NCBI RefSeq assembly: GCF_009687885.1 | Contig: NZ_BLAF01000022.1 | Coordinates: 91,022-155,021, forward strand | Reading direction: 5' to 3' | DNA length: 64,000 nt | Origin: Acrocarpospora pleiomorpha | GTDB taxonomy: Bacteria > Actinomycetota > Actinomycetes > Streptosporangiales > Streptosporangiaceae | Part shown: positions 36,531-44,725 of the stretch, piece after piece | How positions within the stretch are numbered: the first letter of the stretch is position 1 | Layout: each line of letters starts with the position of its first letter | Notes under the pieces: generated by a model | The model's input: the letters and a program-made list of their open reading frames with translations, nothing else | The model's database searches: none | Told to the model about the DNA's origin: nothing | Translations under genes and position numbers: made by a program

Positions 36531-37598
36531 TCACTCCGGCTTGGTCGCGGACAGGACGGCCCACGGGAAGTGCCACTCGCGGCGCTCCCCCCAGCCGTCG
36601 GGGCTGACGCCGTCCCGGCGCTCGTCGAACGGGGTCCAGCGGGGGTCGACGAGCCCCGCGTCCCGGCACATCTGGAGCAGGTCTGAGCCGAACAGGTCGT
36701 GGAAGAACGGCTCGTTGTTCCGCTCGGCGTGCTCGAAGATGGTGGCGTCCCGGAACGGGTCGCCGGTCGGCTGGAACTCCAGGAAGCGGAGCGCGCCGCC
36801 CGGCTTGAGCAGGCGGGCCGCCTCCCGCAGGGTCTCGCCGACCGCCGCGGCGGGCATCTCGTGGAGCACCATCGTGCCGGTGACCACGTCGCAGGAACCG
36901 CCCTCCAGGCCGGTGGCCCGGCCGTCGCCCTGCCGGTAGGAGATTTTCGCCCCCGCCGCCTCAGCCTCGGCGTGCGCCAGGCGCAGTCCCGGCGCGGCCA
37001 GGTCGATGCCGATGACCTCGGCGTCCGGGTAGCGGAGCGCCAGCGGGCGGGTGCTCTTGCCGAACCCGCAGCCGATGTCCACCACCCGGGAGACGCCGTC
37101 CGCGGGCAGTGCCGTCTCGGTGAACAGGCGGTGGAACTTGTAGCCGTCGTTGTCGCGGAGCATGACGATCCGGGCGCCGAACTCGTAGACATAGGCGGAC
37201 ATGTCATCGGAGTAGAAGCTGCCCGGCTGGATGTGGATGTCGTAGTCGGTGTACCAGGACGGAAGTTCCAGGTCCGGGTCCAGAGTCAGGCTGCCGAGCA
37301 CGGCGGACCCCTGGTCGTACTGGGCGAGCAGGTCGGCCCGGCGGCGCAGCACCGCGTCCCCGGCGATCTTCCACAGCATCTTCTGCTGCACCCGCTCCAG
37401 GTGGCTGTACCACGGGTAGAGGTCCAGCTCCCGGAGCCGCCGTCCAGCCTCCGCGACGTCTCCCGAGGGCGGCCCGCTCTGGCTGTACTGCTCCGCCATC
37501 GTCGGATAGACGGTGTCCGACCAGCGTTTCCGCATGGCCAGCACGAAGTCGACGGCGGAACGCTCGTCGAGCTCCAGACGGTCCTCGATGTCGATCAC
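36531..37598 (-). CDS. SAM-dependent methyltransferase
   Basis: 355 residues from the GTG at 37598, chosen because GAGGAGAG lies upstream. VVDIGCGFGKST (about 172-183) is SAM motif I, followed by VIGIDLA (motif II) and LKPGGALRFLE (motif V-VI). The first 165 residues form a helical extension longer than in simple class I methyltransferases and contain the segment PSWYTDYDIHIQPGSFYSDD. Its neighbour is a TMADH/OYE-like flavoprotein, so methyl transfer to or from an N- or O-methyl substrate is possible. Confidence 0.8.
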   Translation of the reverse strand: MIDIEDRLELDERSAVDFVLAMRKRWSDTVYPTMAEQYSQSGPPSGDVAEAGRRLRELDLYPWYSHLERVQQKMLWKIAGDAVLRRRADLLAQYDQGSAVLGSLTLDPDLELPSWYTDYDIHIQPGSFYSDDMSAYVYEFGARIVMLRDNDGYKFHRLFTETALPADGVSRVVDIGCGFGKSTRPLALRYPDAEVIGIDLAAPGLRLAHAEAEAAGAKISYRQGDGRATGLEGGSCDVVTGTMVLHEMPAAAVGETLREAARLLKPGGALRFLEFQPTGDPFRDATIFEHAERNNEPFFHDLFGSDLLQMCRDAGLVDPRWTPFDERRDGVSPDGWGERREWHFPWAVLSATKPE

Positions 37599-37617
37599 GT
37601 GACTTCTCTCCTCATGG

Positions 37618-39624
37618 TCAGCCCGCCTGCGCGAGCGCCGTGGCGCCGCTGACGGGGTCGGTAAGGAAGACACCGGCGAGCCGGCCCTCGTACACGGCTT
37701 CGAGCGCGGTACGCGGGGCGTTGGCATCGCCGACGACGTGTATTCTCGGCGCGCCGTCCTGCCCGTCCAGCGCGCGGTAGATCTCGTCGGCGGCCTCCGG
37801 GCGACCGGCGTCCACGACGGCGGAGACGCCGGTCAGCTCCTCGGTCTCCCCGGTCAGGGAGTCCTGGAGCGTGACCCGGTCGCCGTCGGCGCCGGTCACG
37901 CTTCTGAGCAGGTGGGCCTTGACACCGAGGTCGCCAAGGCGGCGGGTGAGGGCGAGCTTGGAGTAGGTGGTGACCCGGGCCGCCAGCGACGCGGTGGGGA
38001 CGACCAGGTGCACCTTCGCGCCCAGCCGGGCCAGGTGCTCGGCGACCGAGGCCGCCGCCCAGCTCCCCTCGTCGTCGCGTACCACCACGGTGCCGCGCAG
38101 GTCGGCGAGTGCCCGCACTGCCTGCCACAGATCGAAGACCGGCGGCCCGCCGGGCAGTTCGCGACGCAAGGGCCGGGACCCGGTCGCAACGATCACGTCG
38201 TCGTACCCGGCCAGCCGCCCGCCTGGCAACAGGTCATCGGCCGTCACGCGCAGGCCGAGCCGTACTGATACACCGGTCGCGGCCAACTGGGCGGCGGGCT
38301 CGGCGGCGAGCAGCCCGAGCCGTTCCCGTCCCGCCACCTGAGCGGCCAGCGCGATCTGGCCGCCCAGCCGGTCGGCCGCCTCGGCGAGCGTCACCTCGTG
38401 GCCCGCCCGGTGCGCGGCCAGCGCCGCCTCCGTCCCCGCCGGACCGCCACCGACCACCAGCACCCGCCGGCTCGTTTTACGCGGGCCGGACCACACGGCC
38501 GCCCAGGCCCGCTCGGCCCCCACCTCCGGGTTGACCACGCAGGAGATCGGCAGGCTCGCCTCCAACCTGCCGACGCAGCCCTGGTTGCAGGCCAGGCAGG
38601 AGCGGGCGGGCTCGCCCGCCATCGCGCGGCGGACCAGGTGCGGGTCGGCGATGTGCGGGCGGGCCAGGCCGACCAGGTCGGCGTCGCCGGACCGCACCAG
38701 CTCGGCGGCCTCGGCCAGGGTGTCGAGGCGGCAGACGGCCAGCACCGGCAGGTCGGGGAACTCGCGCTTGAAGAGCGCGGCGTGGTGCCGGAACGGGGCG
38801 TGGCCGAAGCTCATGTCGGCCATCTGGGTGGCCAGCGAGTAGCTGCCGTGGTAGGCGGAGTGGCTGACGTGCACGTACGCCAGGGGGAACTCGGCCCGCA
38901 GGGTCGCGACGATCTCCACCACGTCGGGCGGGGTGAGGCCGCCGGGCAGGAACTCGTCGGCGCTGACCCGGATGCCGACCGGCAGTCCCTGGGCCAGCAC
39001 CTTGGCCAGCACCTCCCGGGTGAGGCGGAGCCTGCGGTCGGCGTCGCCCCCGTAGGCGTCGTCGCGGGTGTTGGTGAACGGGGAGAGGAACTGCTGGAGC
39101 AGGTGGCCGTGGCCCAGGTGCACCTCGACGCCGTCGTATCCGGCCGCGCGCATTCGCCTGGCCGCCGCGCCGAAGGCGGCGACCACGGTGGCGATGTCGC
39201 CCCGGCCCATGGCGTGCGGAATGTGCGCGCCTGCGGCCCATGGCACTCCGGCTGGGGCCCAGGCGGCGGTGCGGGTGGCGTCGCCGTTGGCCTGCCGCCC
39301 GGCGTGCATGATCTGCGCGAAGATCGCCGCACCGGCCGTTCGCACGGCCTCGGCCACCGCCGCGTACGCCGGGATCGAGGCGTCGTCGAAGCTGCCGAGG
39401 CTGATGTGGCGCCCTGCGCTGGTGGGGTGCACCCGGATCGCCTCGGTGATGATCATTCCTGCGCCGCCGTTGGCACGTTCCGCGTGGTAGTCCACATGGC
39501 GGACGGTGGGGCGGTTGTCGTGGCCGAAGTTGGTGGTGTGGCCGGGGACGAACACACGATTACGCAGGTGAACGCCACCCAACGAGAAGGGTTCCAGTAG
39601 CGGCCGGATTTCGCTCGACGTCAT
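37618..39624 (-). CDS. OYE-like Fe-S flavoenzyme (dienoyl-CoA reductase/TMADH type)
   Basis: 668 residues, first gene of the operon. An N-terminal FMN TIM barrel (about 1-330), a [4Fe-4S] site with Cys343, Cys346, Cys350 and Cys362 (SCLACNQGC ... SC), and a C-terminal FAD/NAD(P) domain with VVGGGPAG (about 390) follow the order of FadH and trimethylamine dehydrogenase. In the barrel the usual active-site Tyr of the GYL motif is His174 (LGHGHLL), so the proton donor differs from 2,4-dienoyl-CoA reductase. It may reduce a C=C bond or demethylate an N-methyl compound. Confidence 0.88.
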   Translation of the reverse strand: MTSSEIRPLLEPFSLGGVHLRNRVFVPGHTTNFGHDNRPTVRHVDYHAERANGGAGMIITEAIRVHPTSAGRHISLGSFDDASIPAYAAVAEAVRTAGAAIFAQIMHAGRQANGDATRTAAWAPAGVPWAAGAHIPHAMGRGDIATVVAAFGAAARRMRAAGYDGVEVHLGHGHLLQQFLSPFTNTRDDAYGGDADRRLRLTREVLAKVLAQGLPVGIRVSADEFLPGGLTPPDVVEIVATLRAEFPLAYVHVSHSAYHGSYSLATQMADMSFGHAPFRHHAALFKREFPDLPVLAVCRLDTLAEAAELVRSGDADLVGLARPHIADPHLVRRAMAGEPARSCLACNQGCVGRLEASLPISCVVNPEVGAERAWAAVWSGPRKTSRRVLVVGGGPAGTEAALAAHRAGHEVTLAEAADRLGGQIALAAQVAGRERLGLLAAEPAAQLAATGVSVRLGLRVTADDLLPGGRLAGYDDVIVATGSRPLRRELPGGPPVFDLWQAVRALADLRGTVVVRDDEGSWAAASVAEHLARLGAKVHLVVPTASLAARVTTYSKLALTRRLGDLGVKAHLLRSVTGADGDRVTLQDSLTGETEELTGVSAVVDAGRPEAADEIYRALDGQDGAPRIHVVGDANAPRTALEAVYEGRLAGVFLTDPVSGATALAQAG

Positions 39625-39653
39625 GCTCTGGTACCCAACCCTTCATGTGTGTT

Positions 39654-39684
39654 CCGGTGATTGGTACATCGTTCGTTTCACCGG
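39654..39684. promoter_or_regulatory. Inverted repeat upstream of the catabolic operon
   Basis: CCGGTGA (39654-39660) and TCACCGG (39678-39684) are exact inverted repeats separated by 17 bp. They lie 30 bp before the first gene of the minus-strand operon. They could be the operator for the operon's IclR regulator. The rest of the 275-bp intergenic region shows no gene. Confidence 0.4.
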
Positions 39685-39899
39685 GACGATATGGGTCGGG
39701 GTTCCAGGCCGTCAATGGTCTGCCTAAAAACGAAACATTCCGGACACGTAACACCATCTGCTGCCTTCCGTCGCACGGGAGGGAATGTCGGGCTGGTCCC
39801 GTCCTGCGTAGGCGGTGAGCGAGTGGGTATGGCGGAGGGTGATGTGTTTGGGGTGACTATGGGGCCGCATGTGGTAGCGCTGCCAGGGGGTGAACGGCG

Positions 39900-40904
39900 A
39901 TGGCGGAGCCAGGGCTGGAGGTGAACCCGCAGGCGGTGTTGAGCCCGCTGACGAGGGCGGCGCTCTTCCTCGTGGTGACGATCGATCCAGGAGGTGAGTC
40001 CCGCGTGCGGGACTTGCTCGCTGATCTGGCGGGCCTGGAGAGGGCCGTTGGATTCCGGTCGCAGGAGGGCAGGCTGAGCTGCGTCACCGGGATCGGGTCA
40101 CAAGCCTGGGACCGGTTGTTCGCCGGGCCGCGCCCTGCCGAGCTGCATCCGTTCCGCGAACTGACCGGCCCGGTCCACCACGCGGTGGCCACACCGGGCG
40201 ATCTGCTGTTTCACATCCGCGCCCAGCGGCCGGACCTGTGCTTCGCGCTGGGGTCGGAGATCATGGACCGGGTGCGAGACGTGGTGACGGTCCGCGATGA
40301 GGTGTCCGGATTCAAGTATTTCGACGTACGAGACCTGCTGGGCTTCGTCGACGGTACGGAGAACCCGGTCGGCCCGGCGGCCGACGCCGCCGTCCTGATC
40401 GGCGCGGAGGACCCGCCATTCGTTGGCGGGAGTTACGTGATCGTGCAGAAGTATGTGCACGATCTGCAGGCGTGGAACGCCCTGCCGGTCGAAGCCCAGG
40501 AGATGGTGATCGGCCGCAGGAAGCTGTCCGACGTCGAACTGGACGACACCGTCAAGCCGCCCGACTCCCACGTCGCGCTGACTACCATCACCGATCCCGA
40601 CGGCACCGAGCACCAGATCCTGCGTGACAACATGCCCTTCGGGTCGGTGGGGCGTGGTGAGTTCGGCACGTACTTCATCGGCTATGCCCGTACTCCGGCG
40701 GTCACCGAACGCATGCTGGAACGGATGTTCCTCGGCGATCCACCGGCCAGCCATGACCGGATCCTGGATTTCTCCATCCCCATGACCGGCACCCTGTTCT
40801 TCGCCCCGAGCGCCGACTTCCTCGACGACCTGCCCGCCCCACCCGTCGTCGAGGCCGAGGTGCGCGTCGGAGATTCTGACGGACGCTCAGGACGACCCGT
40901 GTGA
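39900..40904 (+). CDS. DyP-type heme peroxidase
   Basis: 334 residues. GFVDGTENP is the GxxDG motif with the distal aspartate of dye-decolorising peroxidases, and the heme-ligand histidine is expected in the SHVALTTI region or nearby. The C-terminal ferredoxin-like half includes DNMPFGSVGRGEFGTYFIGYA, which is typical of the family. No Tat or Sec signal is visible, so it is probably cytoplasmic or loaded into an encapsulin, but no encapsulin gene adjoins. The ATG at 39900 follows CCAGGGGG. Confidence 0.9.
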   Translation: MAEPGLEVNPQAVLSPLTRAALFLVVTIDPGGESRVRDLLADLAGLERAVGFRSQEGRLSCVTGIGSQAWDRLFAGPRPAELHPFRELTGPVHHAVATPGDLLFHIRAQRPDLCFALGSEIMDRVRDVVTVRDEVSGFKYFDVRDLLGFVDGTENPVGPAADAAVLIGAEDPPFVGGSYVIVQKYVHDLQAWNALPVEAQEMVIGRRKLSDVELDDTVKPPDSHVALTTITDPDGTEHQILRDNMPFGSVGRGEFGTYFIGYARTPAVTERMLERMFLGDPPASHDRILDFSIPMTGTLFFAPSADFLDDLPAPPVVEAEVRVGDSDGRSGRPV

Positions 40905-40952
40905 CAACCGTGGGAGTACCAGAGGGCGAACGAGCGAGGGAGAACTCGTGGG

Positions 40953-41447
40953 GTGAAGGGGAGCCACCCAGGTCGATTGATCTTGTTGTGCGGGTTGCCG
41001 GGTTCGGGAAAGACCACACTGGCGAAGCACCTGGCCATCGAGCTGCCTGCCATTCGTTTGTGCCCTGACGAGTGGCTGGCCGGATTGGGTGTCGATTTCT
41101 ATGAGGAGGAAGCGCGCGACCGCTTGGAGGGTCTCCTCCGGCAGCACGCATATGACCTCCTGAGACTCGGCCAGAATGTGATTTTGGAATTCGGCTTCTG
41201 GGCTCGGGCCGAACGCGATGAGCTGAGGCTCGCCGCTCGCGCGCTTGGTGCGGCGGTCGAACTGCGCTACTTGGACGTGCCCTTTGACGAGCTGTGGCGG
41301 CGAGTGGAGTCCCGCAACAGGGAGAGGGCTCACGAGGTGGCTCTCATTTCGAAGGATGCGATCGAGCAATGGGCCAAGGTCTTCCAGTCCCCTGACCAGG
41401 ACGAGCTCGCTCTCTTCGACAAGCCACAAGTCCAGCGGGACGGATAG
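40953..41447 (+). CDS. Small P-loop kinase (AAA/zeta-like)
   Basis: 164 residues. CGLPGSGKTT near residue 13-22 is the Walker A loop, and CPDEWL and EFGFWARAERDEL match the small nucleotide-kinase group often found as stand-alone phosphotransferases for antibiotics or cofactors. The GTG start at 40953 follows GAGGGAG. It starts 48 bp after the peroxidase gene and may share its transcript. Substrate unknown. Confidence 0.75.
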   Translation: MKGSHPGRLILLCGLPGSGKTTLAKHLAIELPAIRLCPDEWLAGLGVDFYEEEARDRLEGLLRQHAYDLLRLGQNVILEFGFWARAERDELRLAARALGAAVELRYLDVPFDELWRRVESRNRERAHEVALISKDAIEQWAKVFQSPDQDELALFDKPQVQRDG

Positions 41448-41649
41448 CTGGTCAGAGGTATAGCTGTCAGCGGCGTCTCGAATTTGCGGTGGAGAGTGAC
41501 CGGCGATGAGGCGCGTTGGTGAGATGCGCATGCGGGTCCCGCAGCGGGCGCGGGACGGTCCTGTGCGGGCCGGGTGGCCACCTCGATGATGACGAGTGTC
41601 CGGGCGGTCAGAACTGACCCCGGTGCGGAGACGAGGAGGCCGGACGCCC

Positions 41650-43443
41650 ATGCTCACTGGGGACTCGCTGGAGTCGGTGGGGACCATCGCCGAGCTGTTC
41701 CAGCGCACGGTGCGAGCGCACCGCGACCGGATCGCGCTGCGCAGTTCCGACGGCGCTGTGGAGCTGACCTGGGGCCAATACGCCGAGCGTGTGGAGCGCA
41801 TCGCCGCGGGGCTGGCCTCGCTGGGCGTGCGCCGCGGGGACACCGTGGCGCTCATGTTGACCAACCGGCCCGAGTTCCATCTCGTGGACACCGCGGTGCT
41901 GCACCTGGGGGCCACGCCGTTCTCGGTCTACAACACCAGCCCGGCGGCGCAGATCGCGCACCTGTTCGGCAACGCCGGCAACCGCGTCGTGGTGACCGAG
42001 CGGCAGTGGGTGGCCACAGTACGGGCAGCGGGCGGTGCCGTGGAGCACGTCGTCTGCGTCGACGGCGCCGCCGAGGGCGCCGTGCGCCTGGCCGACGTCG
42101 AGGCGGAACGGCCCGACGGGTTCGACTTCGAGGCCGGATGGCGGGCGGTTGCCCCCGAGGACCTGGTGACGCTGATCTACACCTCGGGGACGACGGGGCC
42201 ACCGAAGGGCGTCGAGTTGGAGCATCGCGCGATCCTCGCGTCCCTGCGCGGCGGGCTGTGCCTGCCCTTTCTGGCGGCCGGCGTCGATACCGGGCGCCTG
42301 GTGTCCTACCTCCCCGACGCGCATGTGGCGAACCGGTACTTCAGCCACTATCTGGCGATGGCCGGTGGCTCCTCGATCACCACCGTCGCCGACCTGAAGA
42401 CGATGGCCAGGGTACTGCCAGCCGTGCGGCCGACGGTCTTCCTCGGCGTACCGGCCTTCTGGTACAAGATGCAGGCCGCGATCGGCCAGGCGATCGCGGC
42501 GAACAGCGGCGTCCGCCGTCGCCTGGCCGACTGGGCCGTCGCCGCCGGCCGCGAGGTCATGGCCCTGCGGACTGCGGGGCGCCCGGTTCCCGCCGGGGTC
42601 GCGGCCCGGTATGCCGTCGCCGACCGGATCGTCCTGCGCAAGCTGCGGGCGCGGATCGGCCTGGACGCCGCCGGGGCGGCCATCACCGGTGCGGCGCCGA
42701 TCGCGCCCGATGTCGTGCGCTTCTTCCACTCCCTGGGCATTCCCCTCTCCGAGGGGTACGCGATGTCGGAGTCGGCCGCCGCGGGAGCGATCAGCCCGCC
42801 GGAGGCGGTCCGGCCGGGGACGGTCGGGCCGCCGATGCGCGGCGTCGAGGTGAAGGTGGCTGAGGACGGCGAGCTGCTGTTCCGGAGCGCGACGCTGATG
42901 CGGGGCTACCGCGGCGACCCGGCCAGGACCGCCGAGGCGATCGACGCCGAGGGGTGGCTGCACACCGGCGACATCGGGGTCATCGGCCCCGACGGGTACG
43001 TCACCATCGTCGACCGCAAGAAGGACCTGATCATCAACTCCTCGGGCAAGAACATGTCCCCGGCCAACATCGAGCAGGCCGTGCTGGTCTCCTGCCCGCT
43101 GGCCGGCTCCGTGGTCGCCGTGGGCGACCGGCGCCCATACGTGGTAGCGCTGATCGCCCTCGACCCCGCCGCCACCCGGGACTTCGCCGCGGCACATGGG
43201 CTGCCCGCCGATGAGGACATCGCCGCGCTCGCGCGGCTACCCGAGGTCCGGGCGGCGATCGAGGAAGGCGTGACGCGGGCGAACACAACGTTGTCGCGGG
43301 TGGAGCAGATCAAGTACTTCCGCATCCTGCCGGTCTCGTGGACGCCGGGCAGTGAGGAGCTGACCCCGACCAACAAGGTACGACGGCGCGAGGTCACGGT
43401 GAAATACGCCGAGGAGATCGAGGCTCTGTACCCGACGGGATGA
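41650..43443 (+). CDS. Long-chain acyl-CoA synthetase / AMP-dependent ligase
   Basis: 597 residues. The P-loop-like TLIYTSGTTGPPKG, the A5 region GYAMSE and the A7-A8 region LHTGDIGVIGPDGYVTIVDRKKDLI with the KNMSP segment are all present. This is the FadD15-type adenylate-forming family that activates fatty acids to acyl-CoA. The ATG at 41650 follows GAGGAGG by 10 bp; an upstream in-frame start at 41596 lacks such a site. It converges with the AraC gene. Confidence 0.88.
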   Translation: MLTGDSLESVGTIAELFQRTVRAHRDRIALRSSDGAVELTWGQYAERVERIAAGLASLGVRRGDTVALMLTNRPEFHLVDTAVLHLGATPFSVYNTSPAAQIAHLFGNAGNRVVVTERQWVATVRAAGGAVEHVVCVDGAAEGAVRLADVEAERPDGFDFEAGWRAVAPEDLVTLIYTSGTTGPPKGVELEHRAILASLRGGLCLPFLAAGVDTGRLVSYLPDAHVANRYFSHYLAMAGGSSITTVADLKTMARVLPAVRPTVFLGVPAFWYKMQAAIGQAIAANSGVRRRLADWAVAAGREVMALRTAGRPVPAGVAARYAVADRIVLRKLRARIGLDAAGAAITGAAPIAPDVVRFFHSLGIPLSEGYAMSESAAAGAISPPEAVRPGTVGPPMRGVEVKVAEDGELLFRSATLMRGYRGDPARTAEAIDAEGWLHTGDIGVIGPDGYVTIVDRKKDLIINSSGKNMSPANIEQAVLVSCPLAGSVVAVGDRRPYVVALIALDPAATRDFAAAHGLPADEDIAALARLPEVRAAIEEGVTRANTTLSRVEQIKYFRILPVSWTPGSEELTPTNKVRRREVTVKYAEEIEALYPTG

Positions 43444-43450
43444 GAGCCGC

Positions 43451-44488
43451 TCACTCTCGCGCGTGGACGGGCCGCCGCCCGTCCACGGCACGGTAGGCGC
43501 CGGGCGGCCGCCCGGTCCACCGGCGGAAGGCGCGGCGGAACGCGCTGGCCTCGGAGAAGCCCAGCCGCCCCGCCAGATCCGCGATCGACTCCTCACCGCG
43601 AGCCAGGCTGGCCACGGCGGCGTCGCGCAGGAGATCCTCCTTGATCTGCCCGATTGAGGTGTGCTCCGCCCGCAGCAGCCTGCGCAGGTGCTGGGTGCTC
43701 ACGCTGAGCCGCGCGGCGACGTCGTCGGGCGTCGGCCAGGACCCGCGCAGCCCGTGCGCCAGGATCTTGCGCACCTGGTCCGCGGTCGACGATCCGTAGT
43801 CGCGGGTCGCGAACCAGATGTGCGGCTGGTCACTGAGATAGTCGGCGAGGTCCTCCTCGTCGCGGATCAGGGGCGCGCTCAGCAGCCGGCGATCGAAGAC
43901 CAGGGCCAGACGATCGGCGCCGAACGCCGGGTGGCGGCCGAAGACGATCTCGTAGTCCGCGGCGTACGGCGGCGCCGGCCAGGGCAGTCGTAGCTCTCGC
44001 AGGCCGACGCGCCGCCCGACGAGCCAGCCCAGCATCCTGTGGACCAGCGCGGCGAGGATCTCGGCTCCCAGGTGCTCGGGGTCGTCCAGCCGGCTGACGT
44101 CGATCTCGACCTCGACGAGCGCGTCGCTCACCGTCAGGCGCAACCGCGGCATGCCCGGCAGGACCTCGCCGGCCTCGGCCAGCCGCCGCAGCGCCGCCCG
44201 AAGGTCGGACACGTGGATCACCGAGCGCATCAGGAGCTGGAAGGTGCCCAGCGGGGCCGGCGGTCCCAGCCCGAAAAGCTCATCGCCGGTCAGGACCCAC
44301 AGCTCCTGCGTCAGCTCCGCCACCTGGGGGATCGTTACGCCAGTGACGCGGGGCCTGCCCGCCGCGTCGGCGGGGATGCCCGTCCGGCGCAGCATGGAGG
44401 CCACGTCGAGGCCGCGCCGCTCACCGATGGACACCAGCCGCCGGGCCACCTCGCCCGGCAGCGTCGTACTGCTCACGCGACTCACCAT
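43451..44488 (-). CDS. AraC-family transcriptional regulator
   Basis: 345 residues from the ATG at 44488. An N-terminal Arabinose_bd-type sensor domain (about 15-210) is followed by the C-terminal double helix-turn-helix (about 240-335: VAARLSVSTQHLRRLLRAE and IADLAGRLGFSEASAFRRAFRRWTG). This OruR/ArgR-like subgroup often controls lipid or amino-acid catabolism. The convergent acyl-CoA ligase is a plausible target, though no shared promoter exists. Confidence 0.85.
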   Translation of the reverse strand: MVSRVSSTTLPGEVARRLVSIGERRGLDVASMLRRTGIPADAAGRPRVTGVTIPQVAELTQELWVLTGDELFGLGPPAPLGTFQLLMRSVIHVSDLRAALRRLAEAGEVLPGMPRLRLTVSDALVEVEIDVSRLDDPEHLGAEILAALVHRMLGWLVGRRVGLRELRLPWPAPPYAADYEIVFGRHPAFGADRLALVFDRRLLSAPLIRDEEDLADYLSDQPHIWFATRDYGSSTADQVRKILAHGLRGSWPTPDDVAARLSVSTQHLRRLLRAEHTSIGQIKEDLLRDAAVASLARGEESIADLAGRLGFSEASAFRRAFRRWTGRPPGAYRAVDGRRPVHARE

Positions 44489-44725
44489 AACTCCGTGACA
44501 CGGGCGTGGTGAATGGGGCGGCCCGCTGTGCGCGGGGCGGTCATCACATGCGCTAGGCACGGTTCTCGGCAGCGGCCAGGAAGGGCCGTAGCTTCCTTGG
44601 CATATCACCGACGGCCGGGCCGAGCCCACAGCGTCAAGCTCACCTGGCAGCTGCGCGGCTACCAGTCCGCCGAGCGCTGAGCGAGGCCGCATCCCGATCC
44701 GTCATCCGCCTGCGCGGGAGGACCT

